Assembly: GCF_050467285.1 (NCBI RefSeq)
Contig: NZ_JBCMUN010000001.1
Span: 682,001 to 746,000 of the forward strand
Source: Paenibacillus_E oryzisoli_A
GTDB lineage: Bacteria; Bacillota; Bacilli; Paenibacillales; NBRC-103111
DNA: 64,000 nt
Reading direction: 5' to 3'
The notes beneath the pieces are model-generated. The model was not told the DNA's origin and did not search any database. It saw only the letters and a program-made list of their open reading frames with translations. Made by a program: the position numbers and the translations under genes. Shown piece after piece: positions 17,739 through 25,937 of the stretch. The first letter of the stretch is position 1, and the number at the start of each line of letters is the position of its first letter.

Positions 17739-18227
17739 ATGAGCATTTCGTTTATTTTTGCCATGGACCGAAACCGCGCGATCGGCGTGAATAACACGCT
17801 GCCATGGCACCTTCCGGTAGACCTGAAGTTTTTTAAAGCTGTCACGATGGGACACCCGATCCTGATGGGCCGCAAAACGTACGAATCCATCGGCAAGCCG
17901 TTGCCGGGGAGACGCAATGTCATTTTAACGCAAAATCGGGCCTATACCGCGGCGGGCTGCGAAGTTATGCACAGCGTGGAGGAAGCGGTCGAGGCGTTTC
18001 GCAACCAGGAGTTGTTCGTGATTGGCGGCGCGGAAATTTTCCGCCTGTTCAGCGCGAGCGTGAGCAAGATGTACATCACGTTCATCGAGCATGAGTTCGA
18101 AGCGGATACGTTTATGAGCGAGCTTGACCTGTCCGGCTGGACGCTTGTGTCCAGCGAGCAAGGTGTCCGCGATGAGAAAAATCCATATGACTACTCCTTC
18201 CGCATTTATGAGCGCAGCGAAGCATAG
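17739..18227 (+). CDS. dfrA: Dihydrofolate reductase
   Basis: 162 residues, a typical single-domain DHFR. It reduces dihydrofolate to tetrahydrofolate with NADPH, refilling the pool oxidised by ThyA. The substrate site LPWHLPVDLKFFK with its acidic Asp, the cofactor loop MGRKTYESIGKPLPGRRN and the VIGGAEIF glycine loop are all present. AGGAG precedes the ATG. It lies 27 bp after the hybrid kinase gene and is followed by a strong bidirectional hairpin. Confidence 0.97.
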   Translation: MSISFIFAMDRNRAIGVNNTLPWHLPVDLKFFKAVTMGHPILMGRKTYESIGKPLPGRRNVILTQNRAYTAAGCEVMHSVEEAVEAFRNQELFVIGGAEIFRLFSASVSKMYITFIEHEFEADTFMSELDLSGWTLVSSEQGVRDEKNPYDYSFRIYERSEA

Positions 18228-18232
18228 CGCGT

Positions 18233-18280
18233 GAAAAAGAGCCTGCATCCGCCGATTTTTGGTGGATGAGGCTCTTTTTC
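18233..18280. terminator. Bidirectional terminator between dfrA and the ycnI-like gene
   Basis: GAAAAAGAGCCTGCATCCGCC pairs with its near-complement across GATTTTT, with A-rich and T-rich flanks that work on both strands. It lies between convergent genes. Confidence 0.85.
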
Positions 18281-18293
18281 AAATTACCTTATT

Positions 18294-18923
18294 TCAGCTG
18301 CGCTTTCTCACCAGCGCAACAATCAGCGCCAACGCGCCAAGCACGACGGCGACGATGGATAAGATCAGCGGCGTCTTCGACTCTGACGCATCGCTAGCAG
18401 CTCCTGCGCCGGCAGTCACATTGCCGTGGCTATCCGTCGTAGCGGCGCCTGCGGCTTTGGCCTTCACCGTCGTGACGGAAGCCGGCTTGTCGGAACCGTT
18501 CGCGCCGACCCATTCCACGACACTGCCGTCCTTGTACGTTTGGTACGCTTTCCAAACGATTTGCGTAGCGGCATCTGCGACTTTGCCTTGGAAGCTGAAA
18601 TCGCCGAACTCGGTGCTTGCGAGGCCGTTACCCGTCGCCGTCCAGGTGACGCCGGTGATTTTGCCCGCAGCGTCCTTGGCGATGTCATACTTCCAGCCTT
18701 CCTTCGGCTCGAAGCGGGAGACCGCGACGGAGTCCAGCGGGAACTTCACTTCAACTTTCATCGTCGACACATCTTTCTCGGAAGGGACACGCACCGTAAA
18801 TACTTCGTAATTACCCTGCGTCGTTTCTTTCGGATACACGACGACGTGAGCGCTGGCGATGCCGGCGACCAGCATGGAAACGATCAGCAGCAGGCTGAGG
18901 TTCATTAATAGCTTTTTAAACAT
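18294..18923 (-). CDS. YcnI-like copper-binding membrane-anchored protein (DUF1775)
   Basis: 209 residues: signal peptide ending ...GIASA, with the mature protein beginning His-Val-Val-Val, the N-terminal His used by YcnI proteins for copper. The domain has the family motif YPKETTQGNYEVFTVRVP. A Ser/Ala-rich linker precedes a C-terminal membrane helix and an RKRS tail, so it faces the outside of the membrane. It lies 108 bp downstream of the response regulator gene on the same strand, with an inverted pair CTTTCGG/CCGAAAG in the gap that could be a regulatory dyad. A role in copper handling is family knowledge; control by the neighbouring two-component pair is inference. Confidence 0.88.
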   Translation of the reverse strand: MFKKLLMNLSLLLIVSMLVAGIASAHVVVYPKETTQGNYEVFTVRVPSEKDVSTMKVEVKFPLDSVAVSRFEPKEGWKYDIAKDAAGKITGVTWTATGNGLASTEFGDFSFQGKVADAATQIVWKAYQTYKDGSVVEWVGANGSDKPASVTTVKAKAAGAATTDSHGNVTAGAGAASDASESKTPLILSIVAVVLGALALIVALVRKRS

Positions 18924-19031
18924 GGAACAACATTCCCCTTTCGGTCATGAACTCTTATCATGTTGTCCATATTACCCGAAAGACAAGCGCTCGCCTATGA
19001 CTCGACTGGGCTATTTTTCCGAGTGGATTTG

Positions 19032-19694
19032 TCATTTTCGTGTCATGCCATGCTTAATGGCGAACGCTGTCAGCTGAACTCGGTTCTCGAGGCCAAGCTT
19101 GACGAGGATGTTTTTCATGTGGTTTTTCACGGTATGTTCGGAAATGAGCAGCTTCTCGGCGATCTGCCGATTGTTGTCGCCCTGCGCCACATAAGTCGTG
19201 ATTTCCTGCTCGCGCACGGTCAGCATGCCGGGGACAGGTCCGGATGGGGCGGCATTCACCGGCGCACGGAAGCGGGCGAACAGCTTGTCCGCCATGCCGC
19301 GGGCAACCTCGGAGTTATCGTCGAGCAAGGCGCGTAAATATGTCAGCCACTCGTCGGGGTCCATGTTTTTGAGCAGGTAGCCCTGCGCGCCGAACTGCAG
19401 CGCCGTAAACAGATCGGCGACATCGTCGGATACCGTCAGCATCACAATCCGAATGGCGGCATAGGTTTGTTTAATAAGCCGCGTAGCTTCAAGCCCGTTC
19501 ATCGGGGACATGTGAATGTCCATGAGGACGACTTCAGGCGCGACGTCTCGGCACAGGCGAATGGCGGCCTCGCCGGAATCCGCTTCGCCGACGATTTCAA
19601 AGTCGGCCGCGGGCTCCAGCATGCTGCGAATCGCCTTGCGGGCCAAGGGATGATCGTCAACAATGACGATTCGAAAAGGAACAATCGGTGCCAC
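19032..19694 (-). CDS. NarL/LuxR-family response regulator
   Basis: 220 residues. The receiver has acceptor Asp59 (VVLMDIHMSPMNG) and the LTVS and LLKNM switch segments. A linker leads to a LuxR-type helix-turn-helix (LTVREQEITTYVAQGDNNRQIAEKL, then HTVKNHMKNILVKLG). The gene overlaps the kinase gene by one base (stop and start share an A), so the pair is cotranscribed from the kinase side. It probably acts as a phosphorylation-dependent transcription factor; the ycnI-like gene is the nearest candidate target. Confidence 0.93.
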   Translation of the reverse strand: MAPIVPFRIVIVDDHPLARKAIRSMLEPAADFEIVGEADSGEAAIRLCRDVAPEVVLMDIHMSPMNGLEATRLIKQTYAAIRIVMLTVSDDVADLFTALQFGAQGYLLKNMDPDEWLTYLRALLDDNSEVARGMADKLFARFRAPVNAAPSGPVPGMLTVREQEITTYVAQGDNNRQIAEKLLISEHTVKNHMKNILVKLGLENRVQLTAFAIKHGMTRK

Positions 19695-20575
19695 TAACGT
19701 TCACTCCTTTCGCACGTTACAACCAGCCGCGTGCCGGTCTCGGTGACGGCTGCAACCGCACTTCCTCCGGCGGGGGCACCAGTACTTGTACCTGTACCGC
19801 CATCATCCGCATCCGCCGCTCCCAAACTTGTAAAGCTGAGCGCAGCGCCCAGCTCTTCCGCACGTTTTCGCATCAGATCCAGGCCGTACGTCTTGCCGGA
19901 CCGCTTCGCAGCCGTGTGCAGCCCGCAGCCGTTGTCCATAATCTCGAGGCGCCAGCCCACCTCGTCCGCGCTCAGCTCCAGCGTGGCGCTCGACGCCATA
20001 GAGTGCTTGCGAATGTTCGTCAGCGCCTCCTGCACGATCCCGAACAGCTGCACCTCTTCACCCGAGGTGAAGCTGCTAGGCGCAAGATTCAGCTCAGGCT
20101 TCAGCTCGATGCCCGAAATCAACGACCAGTTCGCCGCAAACTTGTGAATGCGTTGACCGAACGACGTACCCTCCTCCGGAGCGGTTCGCAAATTAAAAAT
20201 CGCCTGCCGCAGCGACTGATCGATCTCCGATACCGCGGCTCTCGCCTCCTCGAGGTCCCCTTGCTTCAGCTTCACATTCAAAAAAAACAGCGTCTGCGCC
20301 AGATCGTCATGCAGCTCCTGCGCCAACCGTTCGCGCTCCTCGTAGACGGCTCTGCGGGCCTCGCCGAGCAGCATCAGCTCGTTGCTGCGCTCAATGCGGC
20401 CGAACATCCACGAGGCGAAGAGGAAAGAGAGCAGAAGCGTAATCACTGTAATGACAAAATTGCCCGCCTCCATCGTCAAATAGCGCAGCAAGAAGGCGTG
20501 CCGAATATATTCAAACCCGCCGATGATCAGCACCGGTGCGAGAATCGTGAACCATTTATATTTGCCAAGTGACAT
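19694..20575 (-). CDS. NarL-type sensor histidine kinase
   Basis: 293 residues. Two N-terminal membrane helices (about 10-25 and 38-58) leave almost no extracellular domain. HisKA_3 follows with His89 in RLAQELHDDLAQT, then an HATPase domain with the N-box QEALTNIRKHS and GxGL/GLDLM motifs. A low-complexity Gly/Ala/Thr insert (about 255-275) interrupts the last part of the ATPase domain; such inserts vary between strains and may not matter. With so short an outside loop, it may sense within the membrane, as LiaS-type kinases do. Confidence 0.92.
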   Translation of the reverse strand: MSLGKYKWFTILAPVLIIGGFEYIRHAFLLRYLTMEAGNFVITVITLLLSFLFASWMFGRIERSNELMLLGEARRAVYEERERLAQELHDDLAQTLFFLNVKLKQGDLEEARAAVSEIDQSLRQAIFNLRTAPEEGTSFGQRIHKFAANWSLISGIELKPELNLAPSSFTSGEEVQLFGIVQEALTNIRKHSMASSATLELSADEVGWRLEIMDNGCGLHTAAKRSGKTYGLDLMRKRAEELGAALSFTSLGAADADDGGTGTSTGAPAGGSAVAAVTETGTRLVVTCERSER

Positions 20576-20723
20576 AGGTGGGATCGACTCCTTCTTCCCA
20601 AATCTTGGCCCTCTCCCGGAGAACCGTTTCTATTATAGCAGATTCCTAACCCGATGCCGGGCCCTCCAGCAAAAACAAATGCTTTTCTTCTATGCACACG
20701 TGTGCTAAACTGATTTCAGAAGT

Positions 20724-20751
20724 GTGTTACATATTGTATGAATCGTAACAC
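20724..20751. promoter_or_regulatory. NikR-type operator upstream of the nickel/cobalt permease gene
   Basis: A perfect dyad GTGTTAC-N14-GTAACAC spans 28 bp, the same overall size as the 6-16-6 E. coli NikR site. It ends 26 bp before the permease start and would overlap its core promoter. A second perfect palindrome, GCACACGTGTGC, is at 20694-20705. A nikR gene lies in this window at 37091. Confidence 0.65.
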
Positions 20752-20777
20752 GAAATGAAAGGTGTGGATACATACTC

Positions 20778-21809
20778 ATGTGGAAATCGATCTTTGCGCA
20801 GCGTAAAAGCTGGGGAGGATACGCCCTCTTCATCCTTCTCCTGCACGTGTTCGGCATCATCGGCCTCTTTACCGTCGCCAAATCGTCGCCGGCTTTCTGG
20901 GGCATCGGCCTCCTGGCGTATACGCTTGGCATGCGGCATGCGTTCGACGTCGACCATATCGCGGCGATTGACAACACCGTGCGCAAATTGGTGCAGCAGA
21001 AGCGCAACCCGCTCGGCGTCGGCTTTTATTTTTCCCTCGGCCATTCCTCGGTTGTGTTCGTGATGGCGGTCATCACAGCATTCTCCGTGCAATGGGCGGA
21101 GCGGGAATTGCCTTGGATGCAGAGCCTGGGCGGCGTCATCGGGGCGTCGGTGTCCGGCTTGTTCCTGGTCATCATCGGGGTGCTTAACCTTGTCATCTTG
21201 ATTTCTCTCTATAAAATGTTTCGCAAATTCCGCAGCGGCAAGCACAATGAGCAGGAGTTCGAGGAGCTGCTGGAATCCCGCGGGCTCATCACGCGTTTGA
21301 TCAAGCCGTTCTTCCGCTTCATCGGCAAAAGCTGGCACGTCTACCCACTCGGTTTCCTGTTCGGACTCGGTTTCGACACGGCGAGTGAAATTGCGCTGCT
21401 CGCGATTTCGGCCCATGCCGCCAAGGACGCGATTCCGTTTATCGGCGTCATTTCGCTGCCGCTGCTGTTCGCGGCGGGGATGAGCTTGTTCGACACGGCG
21501 GACGGCATGTTCATGACCAAAGCGTACCGCTGGGCGTTCCACACGCCGGTGCGCAAGCTCTATTACAACCTGACGGTTACGGCGCTGGCGGTCGTCGCAG
21601 CGCTGATCATCGGCGTCATTGAGCTGGGACAGGTGCTGTCCGAGAAGTTCGGCATGGAGGGCGGCTTCTGGACGTGGCTGCAGGATATCGATTTCGGCGT
21701 CCTCGGGTTTATCCTTGTTGCCTTGTTCATCGTGGCGTGGATCGTCTCCGTGGCGGTCTGGAAAGGTATGAAGATTGAAGAGCGATGGGGCGCCAAAACC
21801 CCTTCGTAA
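20778..21809 (+). CDS. Nickel/cobalt permease, NiCoT family
   Basis: 343 residues, about eight membrane helices. The NiCoT signature is intact in helix II: LGMRHAFDVDHIAAIDNT, the metal-selectivity motif. Further family motifs are FYFSLGHSSVVF, LGFDTASEIALLA and LFAAGMSLFDTADGMFM. It is a high-affinity secondary importer of Ni2+ or Co2+; the two cannot be told apart from sequence. The ribosome site is weak (GAAAGGTG about 12 bases upstream). A NikR-type dyad sits just upstream, which favours nickel. Confidence 0.94.
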   Translation: MWKSIFAQRKSWGGYALFILLLHVFGIIGLFTVAKSSPAFWGIGLLAYTLGMRHAFDVDHIAAIDNTVRKLVQQKRNPLGVGFYFSLGHSSVVFVMAVITAFSVQWAERELPWMQSLGGVIGASVSGLFLVIIGVLNLVILISLYKMFRKFRSGKHNEQEFEELLESRGLITRLIKPFFRFIGKSWHVYPLGFLFGLGFDTASEIALLAISAHAAKDAIPFIGVISLPLLFAAGMSLFDTADGMFMTKAYRWAFHTPVRKLYYNLTVTALAVVAALIIGVIELGQVLSEKFGMEGGFWTWLQDIDFGVLGFILVALFIVAWIVSVAVWKGMKIEERWGAKTPS

Positions 21810-21812
21810 CGT

Positions 21813-21851
21813 AAAGACCCTCGGTTTCGCGATAGCGAACCGGGGGTCTTT
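21813..21851 (+). terminator. Terminator of the nickel/cobalt permease gene
   Basis: AAAGACCC-TCGGTTTCGC pairs with GCGAACCG-GGGGTCTTT around a short loop, with flanking A and T runs. Confidence 0.8.
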
Positions 21852-22000
21852 CGTCTCATTCGTTGTCACATTGAACAACGGCATATGAATTTTTTCTAAA
21901 GGTTATCCTAGAAAAAAGGATTTTATTGTCGCTCGTTGAAAGTAATTTGTCGTATACTATTAGAGGTACATTAGACTGTGGTAGGAAAGTAGGATGCTGA

Positions 22001-22771
22001 ATGATTGAATTCAAACATATTTCGAAAGTGTACCCGAACGGGACCGTCGGGCTGGATGATATTAACCTCACGATTCATCCCGGCGAGTTTGTCGTTATTG
22101 TCGGGTTGTCCGGCGCGGGCAAGTCGACGCTGCTGCGTTCGATTAACCGGCTGCATGAGACGACGAGCGGGGAAATTTTGATTGACGGCCAGTCGATTAC
22201 CAAGGCGAACGGTGCGGGACTTCGCCGGATGCGCCGAGACATCGGCATGATTTTCCAGACATTTAATTTGGTCAAAAGATCCACGGTACTGCGCAACGTC
22301 CTCTCCGGCCGCGTCGCTTACCACTCAACGCTCCGCATGATCTTCGGTCTGTTCCCGAAAGCGGATACCGAGCTTGCGCTGAAAGCGCTGGAACGCGTCA
22401 ATATCCGTGAAAAAGCGTTTGCGCGCGCGGATGAATTGTCCGGCGGTCAACAGCAGCGCGTATCGATCGCGCGAGCCCTGGCGCAGGAAGCGAAAATCAT
22501 CCTGGCGGACGAGCCTGTCGCTTCGCTTGACCCTTTAACGACGCGTCAGGTGATGGACGACCTGAAGCGCATCAACCGCGATCTGGGCATCACGACGATC
22601 GTCAATCTTCACTTCCTCGATCTGGCGCGTGAGTACGCAACCCGGATTATCGGACTTCGCGCCGGCAAAGTCGTGTTCGACGGTCCGGTTGCGGAAGCGA
22701 CGGATGAAGTGTTCTCTGACATTTACGGCCGCGCCATCAAGAAAGACGAGCTGCTGGGAGGCCAGGCGTGA
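22001..22771 (+). CDS. phnC: Phosphonate/phosphite ABC transporter ATP-binding protein
   Basis: 256-residue ABC ATPase. Walker A is GLSGAGKST, the signature LSGGQQQR, Walker B IILADEP and the His switch NLHFLD. PhnC-type features include VLSGRVAYHSTLRMIFGLF. It powers import of phosphonate, phosphite or phosphate esters through the PhnE channel. The start follows AGGAAAGTAGG. Upstream (21890-21917) is an inverted repeat TTTTTTCTA/TAGAAAAAA, and a TATACT -10 stands at 21953 with no good -35, suggesting an activator. The stop overlaps the phnE start (TGATG). Confidence 0.95.
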   Translation: MIEFKHISKVYPNGTVGLDDINLTIHPGEFVVIVGLSGAGKSTLLRSINRLHETTSGEILIDGQSITKANGAGLRRMRRDIGMIFQTFNLVKRSTVLRNVLSGRVAYHSTLRMIFGLFPKADTELALKALERVNIREKAFARADELSGGQQQRVSIARALAQEAKIILADEPVASLDPLTTRQVMDDLKRINRDLGITTIVNLHFLDLAREYATRIIGLRAGKVVFDGPVAEATDEVFSDIYGRAIKKDELLGGQA

Positions 22772-24345
22772 TGAGTGCTTCCGCAGCCAAAAGGCCGCCA
22801 CGTACCCGCTTTTACATGACGCTGCTGCTGATGGTGCTGTTCCTGGTAGGCAGTATTTATCAAACCGGCGCTACCTTGACGCAGCTTGCTTCAGGCACGC
22901 CTGAGATTTTCAAATTCATCGGCGAAATGTTCCCGCCGGATTGGGCGTTCTTCGGCGACATCTGGAAGCCGATGGCGCAAACGCTGCAAATGTCCATCCT
23001 CGGCACCGTGATTGGCGCGCTATTCGCATTCCCGATGGCGCTGCTCGCAGCGCGTAACATCACGAGCTCGTCGTGGTTGTTCTATCCGGCGCGCCTGTTC
23101 ATGAACTTGATCCGGACGATCCCGGATCTGCTGTACGCGGCGCTGTTCGCCGTCCTCGTCGGCTTCGGTCCGACAGCAGGTACGCTCGCTCTTATTTTCT
23201 TTACCTTCGGGATTTTATCGAAGCTTTCCTATGAATCCACCGAAGCGATCGATCCCGGCCCGCTGGAGGCGATGACCGCAGTCGGCGCCAGCAAGCTGAA
23301 GCTGATTCGCTTCGGGGTGCTGCCGCAAGTGGCGCCGACGTATCTGGCGCACTTCCTGTACACGTTCGAAGTCAGCATCCGGGCATCCGCGATTCTCGGT
23401 CTGGTCGGCGCCGGCGGCATCGGCCTGCTGCTCAAAAACACGTTGGACTTGTTCCGCTACGATCAGTCCTGCGCGATCGTCATTTACACGCTGATCGTCG
23501 TGGTCATTATCGACCTGGTGAGCACGCGATTCCGTACCTACCTGCTCAAAGGCAGCAAAAAGCCGATGTCCGAATCCCGTGCCCGCACGTACCGCATCGT
23601 CGGCATTCTCGCTGTCGTAGCGCTGATCGTCTGGTCGCTGACCGGCCTTGAGCTTACAGGTTTCCAGCCAACGACTTGGCAGCTCACCAAAGCGATGTTT
23701 ACCGGTCTGTTCCATCCGGACTGGGGCTACATCTATAATGCGGACGGCGAGGATTTGCTCCGTACCTTGCTGGAGACGCTGTCGATCTCGTATCTCGGTA
23801 ACTTCGTATCCGCGATTGTGTGCTTGCCGTTTGCCTTCTGGGCTGCGGCGAACATGAGCCGTTTCCGCGCCGTATCGGGTACAGGGAAGTTCTTCCTGAG
23901 CGTCATTCGGACGATTCCGGAAATCATCATGGCGCTCATCTTCATCAAAGCGGTCGGCCCGAACGCTTACGCGGGGGTAATGGCACTTGGCCTGCACTCC
24001 GTGGGGATGCTCGGGAAGCTGTATGCGGAGGCCATCGAAAATATGGACATGGGTCCGACCGAGGCGATGACCGCCGTGGGCGCGAACTTCTGGCAGCGGA
24101 TGTCGTTCGCCGTCATTCCGCAGGTCATTCCGGATTTCATCTCGTACACGCTGTATCGGTTTGAGATCAACGTCCGCTCCGCGACGCTGCTCGGCATTAT
24201 CGGCGCCGGCGGCATCGGGACGCCGCTGATCTTTGCCCTGAACGCGAGACAGTGGCCGCGCGTCGGCATCATTCTTATCGGGATTATCGTAACCGTCTCG
24301 ATTATCGACTATATTTCCGGTACGCTGCGCAAGCGTATCGTCTAG
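22771..24345 (+). CDS. phnE: Double-length phosphonate ABC transporter permease (two PhnE domains in one chain)
   Basis: 524 residues, about twice the single-domain PhnE length. Two homologous halves are evident: each has the FPMALLAARN/LPFAFWAAAN segment, an RTIPD/RTIPE motif, the EAA-like loop EAIDPGPLEAMTAVGASKL / EAIENMDMGPTEAMTAVGANF, and a GxxGAGGIG ending. So one gene replaces the usual phnE1-phnE2 pair and a single chain could form the whole channel. The ATG overlaps the phnC stop; a GTG immediately before it is an alternative start. A strong terminator follows. Confidence 0.94.
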   Translation: MSASAAKRPPRTRFYMTLLLMVLFLVGSIYQTGATLTQLASGTPEIFKFIGEMFPPDWAFFGDIWKPMAQTLQMSILGTVIGALFAFPMALLAARNITSSSWLFYPARLFMNLIRTIPDLLYAALFAVLVGFGPTAGTLALIFFTFGILSKLSYESTEAIDPGPLEAMTAVGASKLKLIRFGVLPQVAPTYLAHFLYTFEVSIRASAILGLVGAGGIGLLLKNTLDLFRYDQSCAIVIYTLIVVVIIDLVSTRFRTYLLKGSKKPMSESRARTYRIVGILAVVALIVWSLTGLELTGFQPTTWQLTKAMFTGLFHPDWGYIYNADGEDLLRTLLETLSISYLGNFVSAIVCLPFAFWAAANMSRFRAVSGTGKFFLSVIRTIPEIIMALIFIKAVGPNAYAGVMALGLHSVGMLGKLYAEAIENMDMGPTEAMTAVGANFWQRMSFAVIPQVIPDFISYTLYRFEINVRSATLLGIIGAGGIGTPLIFALNARQWPRVGIILIGIIVTVSIIDYISGTLRKRIV

Positions 24346-24351
24346 CAAGCG

Positions 24352-24400
24352 AAAAGGCTGTCTCCGCGTCCGTTTCAAACGGACAGGAGAACAGCCTTTT
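24352..24400. terminator. Bidirectional terminator after phnE
   Basis: AAAAGGCTGT-TCTCC...GTCCGTTT pairs with AAACGGAC...GGAGA-ACAGCCTTTT. A long stem with A and T tracts on both sides serves the convergent genes. Confidence 0.85.
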
Positions 24401-24426
24401 CTGCTTATATAAGCGCCCTGCAGGCG

Positions 24427-24672
24427 CTAATGGGTGTGTCTGCCATCCGAGACGAGACGGAGGAAGGGTTCTCGCTTTGTTCGGACAGGAACCTGATGTT
24501 GCTGTTCGGGTTCCACTTCCTCGATCTGCTCGATGCAGGCGATCGGGATTATCAGCTTGCCCACGCGCAGCAGGCCAAACTCCGCATAAAAATGCGAGAT
24601 GACCCCTTCGATCTCGTCCTTGCCACACCGGATTTTCACGCGTTGTTTACTGCGAATAAGCCCTTCAAACAT
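24427..24672 (-). CDS. Small protein of unknown function, possibly Sm/SH3-fold DUF2642-like
   Basis: 81 residues from the ATG placed eight bases after GGGGTG; an upstream in-frame GTG at 24720 would add 16 residues but has no ribosome site. The core reads as alternating beta strands: VKIRCGKDEIEGVISHF, FGLLRVGKLIIPIACIEQIEEV, similar in pattern to YuzF/DUF2642 proteins, then a charged tail rich in Gln, Arg and His. I recognise no catalytic motif. It lies 48 bp after the phnD stop's downstream terminator on the same strand, within the phosphorus block, but no link in function can be shown. Confidence 0.55.
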   Translation of the reverse strand: MFEGLIRSKQRVKIRCGKDEIEGVISHFYAEFGLLRVGKLIIPIACIEQIEEVEPEQQHQVPVRTKREPFLRLVSDGRHTH

Positions 24673-24759
24673 TCTAACATTCACCCCACTCAGAGTTATG
24701 AAACGACCACCATCCGGCACGCCACATTCATCATATGCAAGGAAAGAAAGGAATAGAAT

Positions 24760-24821
24760 GTAAAAAGCCCCACCAGGTTAGGAGCAACCGGGATGAGGCA
24801 CTTGCTTATCGGGCGGAGCTT
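24760..24821 (-). terminator. Possible terminator of phnD
   Basis: On the minus strand AAGCTCCGCC can pair with GGTGGGGCTT (two wobbles) across a loop of about 37 bases, followed by TTTTTA. The large loop lowers confidence. Confidence 0.45.
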
Positions 24822-24822
24822 A

Positions 24823-25791
24823 TTATTTCAAGCCCATTTCTTTGTTGACACTGCGAACGATGTCGAATTTCGAATCGTCAGTTGCTACATACCCTTTATG
24901 GGAGTATACGTCGAAAATAACTTTTTGACCTTCTGGATCGTTGCCGATCGCGATGAACGCGTCAGTCAGCTTCTTCTTCCAAGTTGGATCCATGTCGGAA
25001 CGAACCGCAACCGTGTCATTCGGGATTTTGTCGGAGAACGCAAGAACTTTTGTTTGCTTGAAGACGTCCGGGTAGTCCTTCGTCATGTTGGCACGGATGT
25101 CTTGGAATACGCCGACAGCGTCAACTTGGCCGTTCAGCAGCGCGATTACCGCTTTATCGTGACCTTGGAATTGAACGCCGGTTACGTCTTTCACTGGGTC
25201 AACGCCGGCTTTTTTCAGAACATAACCAGGGTATACGTAACCTGCTGCGGAAGTAACCCCTTGCCAGCCCATTTTCTTGCCTTTCAGGTCAGCGACGGAT
25301 TTGATCGGGGAGTCTGCTTTGACCAGGATTTCAGCTTTATAGAAGTCAACCAGATCTTTCGTGGATTGGCCTGTTGCATCGTCAACGCCCAAACGAGTCG
25401 CTTGCACGAGCAGATCAGCCGCTTTACGTGTATCGTGCGCAACAACGTAGTTGCTTGGAGGCAGGAAGCCTACGTCAACTTGCTTGGAAGCCATTGCTTC
25501 GATAACGACGTTATAGTCAGTGGATACGGATACTTTAACAGGGATGCCGATTTTATCGCTAAGCAGCTTCTCCAGCGGTTTTGCTTTCGCTTCGAGCGTT
25601 TCAGCATTTTGGGAAGGAACGAATTGCACTTTAAGCTCTTTAGGGACGAAAGTGCCAGCCGCTGGCGCTGCGGATGCTGCAGTTGTTGCTCCAGCAGAAG
25701 CAGATGGCGTTGTTTCTTCTTTTTTCGCGCAGCCGACAAGCGTCGTTGCCGCCACGATCATGGACAAGCCTAGGACAGTAAGTTTTTTCAT
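24823..25791 (-). CDS. phnD: Phosphonate/phosphite ABC transporter substrate-binding lipoprotein
   Basis: 322 residues. The signal peptide ends in a lipobox, TTLVGC (Cys21), followed by a Thr/Ser/Ala-rich linker to about residue 47. The PhnD/SsuA-type domain starts KELKVQFVPSQNAET and contains the ligand-site segments VDVGFLPPSNYVVAH, KGKKMGWQGVTSAAGY and PNDTVAVRSDMDP. It binds a phosphonate, phosphite or related anion outside the cell and delivers it to PhnE. The gene is inverted relative to phnC-phnE and has its own promoter region with a candidate Pho box. A good AACGGAGG ribosome site precedes the ATG. Confidence 0.95.
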   Translation of the reverse strand: MKKLTVLGLSMIVAATTLVGCAKKEETTPSASAGATTAASAAPAAGTFVPKELKVQFVPSQNAETLEAKAKPLEKLLSDKIGIPVKVSVSTDYNVVIEAMASKQVDVGFLPPSNYVVAHDTRKAADLLVQATRLGVDDATGQSTKDLVDFYKAEILVKADSPIKSVADLKGKKMGWQGVTSAAGYVYPGYVLKKAGVDPVKDVTGVQFQGHDKAVIALLNGQVDAVGVFQDIRANMTKDYPDVFKQTKVLAFSDKIPNDTVAVRSDMDPTWKKKLTDAFIAIGNDPEGQKVIFDVYSHKGYVATDDSKFDIVRSVNKEMGLK

Positions 25792-25866
25792 TTCATTTGA
25801 CCTCCGTTTAATTTTCTTATAATCTATGTTGTACTATAACATTAACATAAGAGATATGGAAGATAG

Positions 25867-25905
25867 TGTTTAGTATTTGTAAAACTCACAATAGCTATGT
25901 GTTCA
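25867..25905 (-). promoter_or_regulatory. Candidate PhoP (Pho) box upstream of phnD
   Basis: Read on the minus strand, hexamers TGAACA, CTATTG, TTTACA and TAAACA occur with exact 11-bp spacing (plus-strand starts 25900, 25889, 25878, 25867). Three of four fit TT(A/C/T)ACA with at most one or two changes. A TATAGT -10 lies downstream at 25833-25838. The region also serves the divergent phosphoesterase gene. Confidence 0.5.
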
Positions 25906-25937
25906 AATACAAATTATGGAATAGGTGATACAGCCTC

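Noticed and set aside
20727..21884. 385-codon minus-strand frame
   Set aside because: Antisense to the NiCoT permease, rich in His/Arg/Asp as expected for the complement of hydrophobic codons. No ribosome site.
21926..21952. Pho-box-like TTGTCG/TTGAAA/TTGTCG series before phnC
   Set aside because: The steps are 10 and 11 bp and the hexamers fit TT(A/C/T)ACA poorly, so I did not call it.
23215..24378. 387-codon minus-strand frame
   Set aside because: Antisense shadow of phnE; composition is that of reversed membrane-protein codons.
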